In this document: piece by piece, positions 42,951 to 54,478 of the stretch
Layout: each line of letters begins with the position of its first letter
Numbering within the stretch: the first letter of the stretch is position 1
From: Aphrocallistes beatrix
Taxonomy: Eukaryota; Porifera; Hexactinellida; Sceptrulophora; Aphrocallistidae
Assembly (NCBI GenBank): GCA_963281255.1
Contig: OY725497.1
Coordinates: 1,116,001 to 1,180,000 of the forward strand
Length of the DNA stretch: 64,000 bases
Direction: 5' to 3'
Made by a program: the position numbers and the translations under genes
The notes under the pieces: model-generated
Database searches by the model: none
What the model saw: only the letters and a program-made list of their open reading frames with translations
Told to the model about the DNA's origin: nothing

Positions 42951-43558
42951 TATACGATTAAGTCCGAATATCTAAGAAATTTTCTCATCTCAAAAATGTC
43001 TCCACCTTTTCTATACAAAATATATGGCTTCACTCCACAATCGAAATCATTGTACCACACCACTATAAGCTATCGTTGTTAGTAATGCTTCAAAGCAATA
43101 ACTTCTACCCATTTTTTTGTACTTTTTTTGAATTTATGACAAATTTGAGAAAATACGCTTCATTTAAACCTTTAAACGAAAATTTTTCTCTTAAATTTTA
43201 CGACAGTCATGGATTAATTAACCAAAGTCTAAATTAGACTGCCTATTTTTACAGTCATTACAAAATGATTATAAAATGACTGAAAGAGAATTGGAACCCT
43301 TCTCAATTATATTAAAATACCACCCCTGGGTGGTAGTGACGGTTAATGTTAAATTAACACCTATTTAGCAAAACAATAAACTTAAGCACCTGCAGGATCC
43401 CCAGAACAAATTCCAAATCCTAGTATTTAAGATACTAAAAAATATACTCATTTAGCATTAAAGACAGCATATTTGTATAAAACCATGTAGAGCCCTTGTG
43501 AGTCGCTCGAGGAACCCCGGTTGAAAACCACTGATCTAGGGTTTCTAGGAGTGTACAG

Positions 43559-44146
43559 GGTGTCTCAAAAGTTCTGCAACAAATTTTGTTAATGTATTAT
43601 ACATAGATAAATAGATCGAACATCCGATACCTCATTTTAATCAAAAATAGTGAGGATTATCTTAATTATTTGGCATTCCAATGGCCTGTATTTCTCAATT
43701 TATTTGCAATGATGGATCATATATTTCATTGTCTCTTAAAGAATATTTTTTAACTCAATAAAAAATCTCACATCCCAGCTACATTTTATGGCTATACTTT
43801 AAAAAGACTCGTTCTTATCGAAGATTACTGCTACATAAATCAAAAGTAATAATATTATTTTAGTATTACGAATCAATTACAGAATATAGAAGTGATTGAT
43901 GTAATCTTTCATTAGAAAAATAGTGATCTTCAAACTTAACACTTTTGACCTCCAAATTTTTGAGTAATTAGTATGTAATTATATAAAATTTTATGAGAAT
44001 CTTTTTTGCGTAATGAGTTGGGCTCATTTCTATGCTAGAAGGGTGCTAGATTTCATTTATGGGGGCTAATTTGGATTACAATCAAGTGATCTTAGTCAAA
44101 TTAACAAAGTAAAATTGGTCGTTGCAGAACTTTTGAGACACCCTAT
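43559..44146. mobile_element. Mariner-like MITE with AGGGTGTCTCAAAAGTTCTG ends
   Basis: Left end CAGGGTGTCTCAAAAGTTCT..GCAAC, right end GTTGCAGAACTTTTGAGACA..CCCTA, with TA next to both ends. No transposase frame remains. Confidence 0.75.
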
Positions 44147-44254
44147 AGATCTCGAATATCATATTTTCGAAACTCTGTGGTGAATTTATTTGCTTTGTTT
44201 ACAATGGATACATAGGGTAAAAGTTTCGAAACGGATTACTAAAAGTAATCAATA

Positions 44255-46606
44255 TTGGGCATTTATAGAGGGCTCTGAATTATCCCAGGCACCCCAAGCG
44301 TGACACGAAGCGTTCGCTAGCCGCGCCACGCAAACATCCGAAGCGCGCTTGTTAGTAATATACAGGTAGGGTGAGGAGTGAGGGGTGACCTGGGCGTAGC
44401 CAGTCAATCCAACCCGGGTCTGTCTGCAGGCCCTTGGGGGTGCTGATAGAAAATTGGATTAGGACAATTTACCCTAGACAATCAGAGTCAGAGATATGGA
44501 AAAACAGATGATAAATATGAGGTCTGTACGAGGTCAGTTTAGGTGCTGTTTTGTTTTATCTAAAATAACTTTTGGCCTAGATAGAGAAAAGTTGGAGCAA
44601 GGTGTGATGGAATCTCTATGCGATTGAGAGAGCGCAAATCAGCAATGCGCGAAACCCGGTCTCTTCATTACCGAACCGGTCGGAGTGTGTTATATTTTAA
44701 TATGTACTAACAAACTATTCTCCATAATTATAATTTCAATTAGTTATTATTGTCTCTTCATAATCGGGTTTGTAGGAAGTTGTGAAGAGTGAATGAAATC
44801 GATATGTACTTATCTGGAATGATAGTCTTCATTTATAGAAATTGTGTGGCGATGATGGTCTCGTATTTATTCAATTTTGGAGCCTCCATAGACTAAGAAT
44901 GGCAATTATATTGTATTGCTATCGATAGTTCCAATTCCACGCAAGTAATTATCTATACGTACGTTTATCACGAGTAATCTCAATACTCCCTCCCTCTACA
45001 AACGATATGCAATAGAAAAAGTGTCTTTTTGCAAAGAACAAAAATTATTATCGCCCACAAAATGCAGGAGTTTAGTTAATTGTTTTTTATTAATAGTTTT
45101 TGATGACTACTAAGTATAAGAAATAACTCATTTGAACTTGGTTTTGGCGTGTATTGTGATTTATCTTTATTATTACAATTTAAGGAATTAAACTGAGGAT
45201 TCCTGTGGAATCTTTTGGATTAAAGAATGTGTCAAAAAAAAAATACTTTTACTTAGTCTATAAAATTAATTTGAAATATTTGTCGACAAATTATACGTAA
45301 TTACTAAAGGTATACACTTCAGTAAGAACCGTAGACGTTCATTCTCGGGTTCTGGAATTTGGGTCATTGTGTATTTTTGATAACTCGTAATCCGCTGAAG
45401 TTAGACGTGAGAAATGTATAATTGTTGAATAAGAAGTCATATTTTTAGTGTCCATTGGTCATGCTGCGTTACCTTAACTACATATTTGTGAATGTGAATT
45501 ATGTGGTTTCACACATTTTAAACCTTTTTTGGTTATGGATCCCTATAGTAACCCCCTCCCATTAATCGTAATACTAAATTTCATACCCTGTGGATCCCTT
45601 ATTTATATGTTCTGTGGACCACTAAGGGCACATGGATCCAAGGTTGGAAACCACGTGTAATGGTCTTGTAATCAACTAAACCTCTTGTTAAGAATTTCAG
45701 CTAACCATCCGACTGAAGTTTTTTAAATTGGTACGTAGTTCCTTTTAAGGATGTAATTTAAGATTATTACTGGAATTATAAAAGTTTGGTCACTATCTGT
45801 CATTCATCTGAGGTCCTAAAGTTCGGAGGGGAATTCCATGTTTCCACAGGTATAACTGTCTCTCCTGGCACTATGAAGTATTTACGGGTAACTTTGGAAG
45901 AGCTAACTGACTCAATTCATTAGAATATTGCAGGCATTCAACAACATACTAAGCAAAGATTATAAACCACTAATAGTTAAAGTATTATCTATAAAAGTAT
46001 TGCACACACGTACGTAAGCTAAATTTTTGATGAAGTATATGTATGAGTGCGATATTTTGAATATTATAGCAGGAAAGCAGCTTGTTAACTCTTCGCTCAA
46101 TCTCGAATACCCACTCATTATGACTTGTATTCGCAGTGTAGTCTCAGTAAAGTAATAGAATTTGCTTAGATGTTTTAAGCTCATTTGTAGTTGTAGCTAA
46201 TTGTTTTTGGCTTGGAAGTTCTATCTTATGCCAAAAATAGCCGACTGAGTCAGTGAGAAAAATACACTTAGTAGTATTACGACTTAATTTTTATACGTAG
46301 AAAGTTAGTGAGATCTCAAAGATAATAGCGAAGAACATTCTAGAAACATCTAGCTTCAAGTAAATTGTAATTTTCACGAGATAATAAGGATTTAGAGCTA
46401 AGGGAATGTGATTAATGTAAGCATTCTTAGAAATCTGACTAATTTAATCATGAATTACACTTGTAGCAATTTTTCCTTACTAATTAGGCTCACAGGTACA
46501 TGTTTAGTCAGACATCCCAACCCCCAAGTGACCAAGTCTGACCAGGATCTACAGTCACAAAAGAATCTCAGAAGGATTCCGAAATCATTTTCTCAATACT
46601 ATAGTA
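44255..46606 (+). repeat. Inverted repeat C, left arm (partner 57410-59880)
   Basis: Three blocks match the right arm inverted: 44255-45310 with 58850-59880 (GGGTGACCTGGGCGTAGCCA, TCGGGTTTGTAGGAAGTTGT, GCTATCGATAGTTCCAATTC); 45310-45500 with 58420-58640 (GACGTTCATTCTCGG, GGTCATGCTGCGTTACCTTA); and 46070-46600 with 57420-57945 (GACTGAGTCAGTGAGAAAAA, CAAGTCTGACCAGGATCTAC). The two arms differ by insertions and scattered substitutions. The outer edge includes a Helentron-like 3' terminus (44290-44352), which is also in the other arm. No coding sequence is supported. Confidence 0.9.
44808..44849 (-). promoter_or_regulatory. Conserved 42-bp TATA-containing block, copy 1
   Basis: On the minus strand this reads CCACACAATTTCTATAAATG..AAGACTATCATTCCAGATAAGT. 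It is identical to 59299-59340 and 49733-49774 although the flanks differ. It resembles a core promoter with CTATAAATG as TATA box. Its function is inferred. Confidence 0.4.
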
Positions 46607-47103
46607 CAGGGTGTTTCATTGATTCTATCACCAAAATATATTAATATTACTCATAAGGTATTGACTAAACATCACTTCCTATTGAAATGGACTTAGATGA
46701 CAAAAAAATGAAAATAAAGATGATGGAACTCTACCATATATTTCAGTTCTATGTAAAAATCTAACGCGAATCTATCTATTGTAAACAAAAGTGAGAATTT
46801 CTTCGAAATCTACAATCCTAAAACCTCCATGTCAACAGTTGAAAGCTAATTTCTAGCATATTTTTGAGATTTGTTTACTTAATGTATCTATTGTAAACAA
46901 AAGTAAACAAATAATTTATCATATTAATCTGAAAATATAATATTCGAATTCTACGCCCCTAAAAACCGCACATCAATCGTGGAAGCTAGTCTCTAGCATA
47001 TTTTCAAAATTCGTCAAATGGTGTGAAAATGTGTATGGAAAGGTGTGAAAATATATGCATAACCTTTTTTATTGCAAAACACTATAATAAGACTGAGACA
47101 TCT
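46607..47103. mobile_element. MITE end and Helentron-like satellite units
   Basis: ACAGGGTGTTTCATTGATTC at 46607 is a MITE end of the family at 47105-47462. Satellite units of the Helentron-like family fill about 46790-47010 (CTAATTTCTAGCATATTTTT; AATCGTGGAAGCTAGTCTCT). Confidence 0.6.
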
Positions 47104-47104
47104 A

Positions 47105-47462
47105 CAGGGTGTTTCATTGATTACACACAAAAGTAAATTGCTTTCATTTCATTTGTGATTGAGATAATTTAGTATTTTGGTTGCTTTTGAAAGGAAATCC
47201 TTAATATGGGATAACTCATTTCCGATTAAGTCATTTTGGGCGGGTAAACCTTAGAAGTGTGGGGTAATCTTGAATAGGACTGATTTTTATGGTAGAATTC
47301 CACCATCTTGATCTTCTTTTGTTTGTCATCTAGCTTGTCCATTTTGTTGTCACTCAAATGTCAGAGGGTGTTAAACAACATTGTAAAAGGGGAAGATGAT
47401 TAGTAAAATATTTACCTAGTAATTTCAAATTATTTTTGTGATACAATCGCTGAAACACCCTG
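47105..47462. mobile_element. 358-bp TA-flanked MITE
   Basis: Left end CAGGGTGTTTCATTGATTAC, right end AATCGCTGAAACACCCTG, with TA on both sides (47103-47104, 47463-47464). Non-coding. Confidence 0.8.
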
Positions 47463-47487
47463 TATAAAGTTATTGCTTCGAAGTATC

Positions 47488-48432
47488 AATAACAACAAGC
47501 TCGCTTCGCTTGCTTGCGCTACGGGGTAAACAAAAGTAAACAAATAATTTATCAAATCCTTACTACTATTAAAACTCGATTAATGTTTGTGTATTATATA
47601 TATATATATATGTTACAGGGTATCTGTAAAATCAGGGTAATTGTAATTACCCTGACTTTTTTCAGGGTAATTGTAATTACTTTGTTTTTTTAGGTTAATT
47701 ATAGTGACCACTCATTATATAGTGGATCATTTGTATAGGCGCAACTTGGGCCATTTTCACATGTCCATCCAGATTTGCTCAGCCTGTAATACACAAGTAC
47801 GGGAAACACAATTTAGCTCACCTAAGAGCAATTGTCCTATTAATAGGATTCCTCAATTGACAGTTGCATTGTAACAGGTAACATTGCCCACCCTGAATTT
47901 CCCCCCCTGAATTCGCCCCCTTCCATACTATAAGTTAACAATTATACCACCTAAGTACCATATTAGGAAGTGGAGTTTTCTAAATGTAATTGTGTAACTT
48001 ATAAAACTCAACTGGTACATTAATGGGTGTGTTATATGTACTATGTACTATGTATTTTCTGAAATTCTACAAGTTTCAAATAGGCTGTTAGATGTTCTCA
48101 TCTAGAAAATTATAATTGAATTTTAACCGGGGAATGGGGGATAAACCAGTTTTATCCCGTCCCATGCTCCCCCACTTATGGAGGTTATACTGTAATTACA
48201 ATTACCCTGAAAAAATCAGGGTAATTACAATTACCCTGATTTTACAGATACCCTGTAACATATATATTGTATAGAAAAGGTGTGAATATTTGTTTTCCAT
48301 TTTTTTGTAGAGGTGTAAAAATTTCGCTTAGATCTTCGAATGTAATCGTATACTCATAATTTGACACCTACACGTCAACTTTTGCACCTCTACGACTTGC
48401 CAATTCTTCAATCAATTCGGACAAACAGACAA
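47488..48432. mobile_element. Helentron-like pieces around a nested MITE
   Basis: AACAAGCTCGCTTCGCTTGC (47494) is an inverted 3' terminus. ACTATTAAAACTCGATTAAT (47562) is a 5' terminus leading into (TA)n. From 48264 to 48432 the sequence continues as 5'-type Helentron sequence in the inverted orientation, ending CAATTCTTCAATCAATTCGG..ACAAACAGACAAAC. A 640-bp MITE sits in the (TA)n. Confidence 0.55.
47616..48255. mobile_element. 640-bp TA-flanked MITE with nested palindromic ends
   Basis: Ends CAGGGTATCTGTAAAATCAG and the inverse, each containing the palindrome CAGGGTAATTGTAATTACCC..TGA. TA lies on both sides (47614-47615, 48256-48257) within a (TA)n tract. No coding sequence. Confidence 0.88.
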
Positions 48433-49014
48433 ACATCTTCACCATAATCTACCCTTTTTTAATAAGGTAGTTCCACTGTATAAATCCTCCTATTAAAGTA
48501 GTATGTCTGGAGGGACCAGGAACTCCTTTTGATTACGTTAAACCCAACAGTTTACTTTAATGAATCAGCGATTTATTCAGGGTCAACCATAGACAGAACA
48601 TCGATATTTATAAAATATAGATGAAGTACGTCAAACTATTGCAAATACAATTAAAATACTGCACCTGTGCATGTGCAACACTATTAAAGTGCCCACACAT
48701 GCTTACTATGTCTATCTGATACTCCACTTATTCATATTTATTGATTAGTAAATGTAATTATTCATAACGTAGCTAATATTCGATGTGTAGAATATAATAC
48801 TAGCAATTCCAATAAATTAGATAAATACCTGAGCATCGATAATATGACTAATTAGAATGAGATATATGTGCTTCTTCTATACAGAAGTATCACACATTGT
48901 GTAATAACGGTTTCTGAAAAGTGCTCAATCGTATTTCGTGATCAGTTGTAAGCAATTTTTCCAAAAAAATCCATTGTTTAACAGGAGTTGATAATTTGGA
49001 ACTAAAATTAGAAG

Positions 49015-49835
49015 CATGGCGCAATTAGGTTCCGATTGCTGGTGGAATACTGCTTAGTAGCAACGCAGGAATGTAATAACATTCCATCTAAAATTTTCGA
49101 ATTTATCGAATAAAGTGCTCCCTATCTTGATTTTCTCTGAAAATCAAAAAGTTCAATCAAAGTTGTCTAGGTTGTCTTCAAAGATATTTTTATTTCGTTC
49201 TTAACATTCCGACAATTCTTTCAAATTTACTCAGCAAGAAATATTTTGAGGGTATCATGTGCCTCTTTAACAATTTGGTACCACATGGATCAAGGTACCG
49301 ACATAATCTTATGTAGGAGTAGAGCGTGGGCATATTATAGGAATTCGACAACATTCCACTGGCCACAATATATTGCTAATTCTTCAGTCTAGTTTCTTAA
49401 TTGTGACGATCTCAATAATTATCCATAATACACGCCTAGACTTATTTCAATCAAATTCCTGATAAATATATATTATACGGTATTTAATCGGTTTTAATTA
49501 ACAGACAATTAACTAGTCAGGCGTATTCCGTGGGCAAAGTGTAAATGTTATTCTTAGCAATAAGACAAATTTTCTGTTGCTTATTGTCTACGGAAGGAGC
49601 AGCATTGAGATTACTCGTGATAAACGTGTGTTAGACAATTACTCGCGTGGAAATGGAGCTATCGAAAGCAATACAATAAAATTAGCATTCATATGGAGGC
49701 TTCAACATTAAATAAATACGAGGCCGTAACCGCCACACAATTTCTATAAATGAAGACTATCATTCCAGATAAGTGAATCTTAATTCATTCACTCCTCATA
49801 ACTTCCTACAAACCCGACTATGCAAAATAAAATAT
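49015..49835 (+). repeat. Third, diverged copy of inverted-repeat C sequence
   Basis: In the orientation of the right arm it contains TAGCAACGCAGGAATGTAAT, GAGATTACTCGTGATAAACG, GCTATCGAAAGCAATACAAT and AACTTCCTACAAACCCGACT, corresponding to blocks between about 58275 and 59395. It lies within the spacer of repeat C, so the arm sequence is itself a multi-copy repeat. Confidence 0.75.
49733..49774 (+). promoter_or_regulatory. Conserved 42-bp TATA-containing block, copy 2
   Basis: Identical to 59299-59340 and, inverted, to 44808-44849, while surrounding sequence has diverged. Confidence 0.4.
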
Positions 49836-52182
49836 TAATTAGTGAAAATTTCTTAATATTTCTAAGCTAGCTAACAACTTTTTCCAAATCTCCTCGTAAA
49901 AGTGTGAAATATATATATAGTATACAAGTACTTGTAATTACATCTCGATTGTTGTGTGTTAGTTTGCCCGGAATTTATTGAAGTGATGATAAGAGCCAGA
50001 GCTATTAGAATTTGCAATGATGACGGATTTTAGACTGGGGAGAAGATCAATTGTTTTTTGTACTACATGTTAAATCCGATTTCTACTACACATTCAAAAT
50101 TCAAATCATCCAGTTTGTACAGTGGAGATTGTTTAGATTTAATCTTACAAATAAGGATTGCAACTAGGGCTAATTATTTCCTGAATTTAAAACTATCGTT
50201 TTTATATTATATCAATGCAACGTCTTGTTAAGATATTCGTACCATACACAACAATTAGTTATTTGTGCCCCAGTTGTGCCAAGAAAACTATACTGGATGT
50301 GGGTTATTTCCTACACATCCCACGAAAAAGAATGGCAAACAATAGAGTAAGAATAAAACGATGGAAGGCACTATATACGTATTTTGATTTCCTTACATCA
50401 TAATTAATAAAATAATTAGAAACATGAATCAAATAATATCTGTAGGTAAATTTTAAGAAAACATTTTTCGATTGTATATACAGTAGAATCTCTATAAGTG
50501 GGGGACCTCGGGACGGCGAGAATATCCCTCCCCATTCTCTATTTATGATTTTGCACCGTAATTACAAGACATTAAGACAAAATGGTTTGAATAAATCCAA
50601 AAATAGTAATTTCAAGTCGTATTAGTCACTTTAGTCAACAATACATCTATTTCGTTCATTTTCTGACTCTAGATGAAAATGTTGTTCATACTGATTATCT
50701 GAAAATTATTTTCGTTCAAGTCAGATCACGTCAAGAACGGAGCTTGTGAAAATATGCAAATTGTTCAGAAAACCGCTCTTATCACTTCCCCCCGTTAAAG
50801 AGGCTAATATGAATGGGAAAATAATTTTTAACTCCATTTCCCCACTTATAGTGGTCCATTTATATGGAAACGGATAACAGGTCCCCAAATTGCCTTACAT
50901 GTGGAGGTTTTATTGTATTTATATTATTAGACGAAACATCCATCAAATGATTGTGCTGATCTACAGTATTTCCCTTTTCTACTCAAAATTGTGCATTTGT
51001 CCAGTTTTAATTAATGTTAATATTCAGACTTGTTTCCTCCTTAATAATTAAACTATTACAAGAATGTACAAGCGTCTGGTGATAAGCACATGAGGATAGA
51101 TGATATTGCAGGAATGTGATTAAAAGTGATTATGTCCCCAATAGTACTAGGCACAATATATACGTATCTAATTGAGAAATAATTTTATCTCTGATACAAT
51201 TATGACAAGAAAACTGGGAAGTGACCTAATAGCCTTAGGAAGTAGTTACTGTAATTTTTAATGAATATGTATATAGTATCTAAATGGTTCTTCTAGATAG
51301 ACAGACCACCATGACAATATTTATATCGAGATTAGGATAGCATCACTCTGAAATCATAACGAATTGAATTGATCGCAAGGTTTAAATTGGAAATGAGTAA
51401 TCAATTTGTAGAATATTAGATGTATCCAAGGGATGTACAAGATACTTAGAATTTGGTTGTGATACCAAATATCAGTATCTGGTAGTATTATAGACAAGTG
51501 GTTCTTAGCGGGATCCATTTAAGTAGTTCTGGGGTCGCTACTCAGACTGTCCTCATTTTAAGATGGTAGTCCTAGGTCCAATTATTATTTGCTGATTATT
51601 GTTTGCTGACGGAACAGTACATTGCCATATTAAACCTTTTTTAGTGAAATCATTTACATAATTAAAATTAGTCGAGTTCTAATATAATGTTCTCAAGTTA
51701 CATTTATAGAAAAAATGTTCTCTTGGGACCCAGACCGGAATACTATTGGACAATTGTTCAGGTACAATTAATATGATATAAAATTACTCTTTGAAATAAT
51801 TATGTTTTGAAGATCAAAATAAATGCATACATATATTTGTAATCATATTGAAATATTGTAAGAAAATGTTGTCGTAATATGTAATACTAATTGTCACATT
51901 TAAATGTAAGAAATATTAATGAAAATTAATTGAAATATTTTCTAAATTTAGGAAGTAGTATTTATGTCACAATATATAAAGGATTATTTCTATGTAAAAA
52001 TGTTGCTGATAAAGTTATTTTGCATAAATTTAAATTGATTCAACTTGTTGCGACACCAGTAATATGGACATGTACCTGGTCACAAGACAATCTAATGAAC
52101 GTGTAGCTTACATTTAATTATGCAATGTACAACTAAGCAGTCTTAAGTTGCTTCGTATAGTAAAATCTATAAATAGAAAAAA
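49836..52182. other. AT-rich intergenic DNA upstream of the kinase
   Basis: No gene or structured repeat is seen. CTATAAGTGGGGGACCTCGG (50491) is a possible decayed MITE end. The kinase promoter should lie at the right edge. Confidence 0.4.
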
Positions 52183-53139
52183 ATGAAACACATATCAAGA
52201 AGCTTAAAATCGTCAAAAATACAAATCACTAAATTCATTAAAATGGAAAGCCTAATAATCAAAGAAAACAACTTTTTTGAAGATTACACCATTCATTGGG
52301 ACAAACCACTCGGCACAGGAATAAGCGGGAAAGTTTTTGAATGTGTAGATAATTACGATTATAAATACGCAGTAAAAATCCAACCAGATTGTGAAGAGGC
52401 AAGGCGAGAAGCCCAAATTCAATGGGATTGTCGGGGTTGCGATCACGTGGTAGAACTAGTTGACGTGTACGCTAATCTAGTTGAAGAAGAAGACAAGCCA
52501 TACCTATACATAATTATGGGATATGTGAACAATGGTGAGTTTTACGGGTACTTGAAGGAGAATCACGTCAGCGAGGAAGAAGCAAGGAAGCTGGTGAAGC
52601 AAATCATTCAAGCGATTGATCACCTGCATTCGCTGAATATTGCACACAGAGACCTGAAGCCCGAAAACATCCTCGTTCATGTCATGTATGGCAGAAAGAT
52701 CCTGAAGCTAACAGACTTTGGGTATGCGGAAATAGACAGCAGAAAATTCACTGAACCGCTTTACACTCTCTACTACGCTGCACCCGAGGTACTTCTAAAT
52801 GACTCCCGGTTCAATAAGAAGATAGAGGAGGGAGTCACATTGTATGACAAAAGGTGCGATCTTTGGTCTTTGGGAGTGATAACTTACATCTTGTTGATGC
52901 GCTATCCTCCCTTTTCACCCAAAGGCAAGGGTGGAGAGATGACTAATGAGATGTACCAATCCATTGTCACAGGCAGTCCATACTATGTCGAGTCAGACTG
53001 GGACAAATATTCGGACGAGGCGCATGATTTTGTATTCGGTTTACTCCAGTCAAATCCAGGAGACAGACAGAGTGCTAAAGAGCTCCTACAGCACCCCTGG
53101 ATAAGGCCTAAAAATTCTTTTGAAAATCTATATTGGTAA
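52183..53139 (+). CDS. MAPKAPK2/3-like Ser/Thr protein kinase, intronless, catalytic domain only
   Basis: 318 residues. The kinase domain (about 36-306) has all catalytic features: Gly loop LGTGISGKVFE (43-53), ATP-binding K65 in YAVKIQ, E76 of helix C in EARREAQIQ, HRD at 155-157 in IAHRDLKPENI, DFG Asp178 in LTDFGYAE, and APE at 200-202. The ARRE, VELVDVYANL and LTDFG..YYAAPEV blocks place it with p38-activated MAPKAP kinases 2 and 3. Two departures stand out. In the activation loop TEPLYTLYY aligns with TTPCYTPYY of MK2, so the position of regulatory Thr222 is Glu191. The protein also stops right after HPWIRPKN, without the autoinhibitory helix, export signal and p38-docking tail of MK2. 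Met21 is an alternative start. It lies in the spacer of inverted repeat C. It could be a retrogene. Confidence 0.88.
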   Translation: MKHISRSLKSSKIQITKFIKMESLIIKENNFFEDYTIHWDKPLGTGISGKVFECVDNYDYKYAVKIQPDCEEARREAQIQWDCRGCDHVVELVDVYANLVEEEDKPYLYIIMGYVNNGEFYGYLKENHVSEEEARKLVKQIIQAIDHLHSLNIAHRDLKPENILVHVMYGRKILKLTDFGYAEIDSRKFTEPLYTLYYAAPEVLLNDSRFNKKIEEGVTLYDKRCDLWSLGVITYILLMRYPPFSPKGKGGEMTNEMYQSIVTGSPYYVESDWDKYSDEAHDFVFGLLQSNPGDRQSAKELLQHPWIRPKNSFENLYW

Positions 53140-54149
53140 TGTAAAAATATTTTGATCATAAATTAATTGCTTTGTTTCTGTTTATTGCTGTTATTTATTT
53201 TTTGCTTTCATTTATTTATTAATTAAAATTACAAACTCTTAACTTGGCCTCAAAGGTTCCATGAACATCTCGATGCACGTAATCCGATTTAAGAATTTTG
53301 AAATGCATGCATTCTAGCAAATGTAAATTTATTTAAAATATTATTAAGGAAAAAATTAAATCCCATTTTAAAAAATTGACTTCGTGCTTCACTAAGTTTT
53401 GAACCACAGTTCAAGCTACAATGAATACACTTAACTACGTACTAGTTCATGTACGGATAAAATAAAGCACCAGTTTTATCTAATACTCAGTAGGAATTTT
53501 ATCAGCGCTTGCTATTAAGAAAATTTCTCATCAACAAAACGAATTCATTTCAGATTAATATTGTGCACATATTAACACCATTTTTTACAATGGTGCAATA
53601 TATTAGACATAGTAATGTCCGCATTTACGTATATTCTGGAAGCATTAAGTCAGTACTTGTAATTATAACTCAGTCTGCCCTCTAGTGCACGTAGATGCTC
53701 ATATTTCAGGTTAGTGATACATGAGAAATTTCTTCAAATAATCATGTTGGAAAGCCTATTTTTGGCTACTGCCTTAGTGACATCAATCAACTAAATTAGC
53801 AATAGAGCACATGATATCAGGAACAACGTGCTACATCCAAGTTCAGAAATATCACTATGTAAAGTTCCAAATATTTAATGATTTTTGAAGCAGATGGTGC
53901 TCCAAATTTCACCAGACACTTCATTATGACCCAATAGATCGGGGATACAGCATGTATGTGGCCATCTGATAAGTGTTGTTGCCATTCAATCAATATTAAG
54001 TTATTAACTGAATTGTTCTGATGAACTGGTGGAGCAATTGATCATAGGTTCAGTATACAGCTCTTCAATTAGTTATTTACCCAGGTCACTTAAATGTTTA
54101 AAATTAGTTTGTTTTTAAAAAATTTTTTTAAAATTTGTTTTTTTTACAG
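53140..54149. other. AT-rich intergenic DNA
   Basis: No gene or clear repeat. AATAAA at about 53460 could be a distal poly(A) signal of the kinase. Confidence 0.4.
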
Positions 54150-54478
54150 ATAAACAACATCATATCTTTAAATCATTCAGCACCACACGATGGCGATGGC
54201 AGATTCAGTGTGTCCCTAGGTATCTACAGTCGGCTTTTGTTAGTAGGAACACTAGATCTCTGAAATCTGTAAGCATTATCTGGAATTTGCGCAACTGGAG
54301 TAATTTGCGTTCATTTTCGCCTAAATATTATATTATAAACAATGTCTCCTTACCTCCTAATGAAGTTACATCATATTATCCGTGTTTGTACAACGAGAGT
54401 CTACTGTATTGTAAATTATTTCTAGAGCTGTGCGTAAACGGTACTTTACCAAGTTGCAATATGGAATATACAGTTTGA
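54150..54478 (+). other. Possible orphan exon, weak
   Basis: A strong acceptor (T-rich tract then TTTTTTACAG, ending 54149) is followed by a frame open from 54152 to the stop at 54476-54478 (about 108 codons), with a possible internal donor CT|GTAAGC at 54267. The peptide (KQHHIFKSFSTTRWRWQIQC..) matches nothing I know. Neither an upstream exon nor a start is visible, so this may be chance. Confidence 0.2.
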
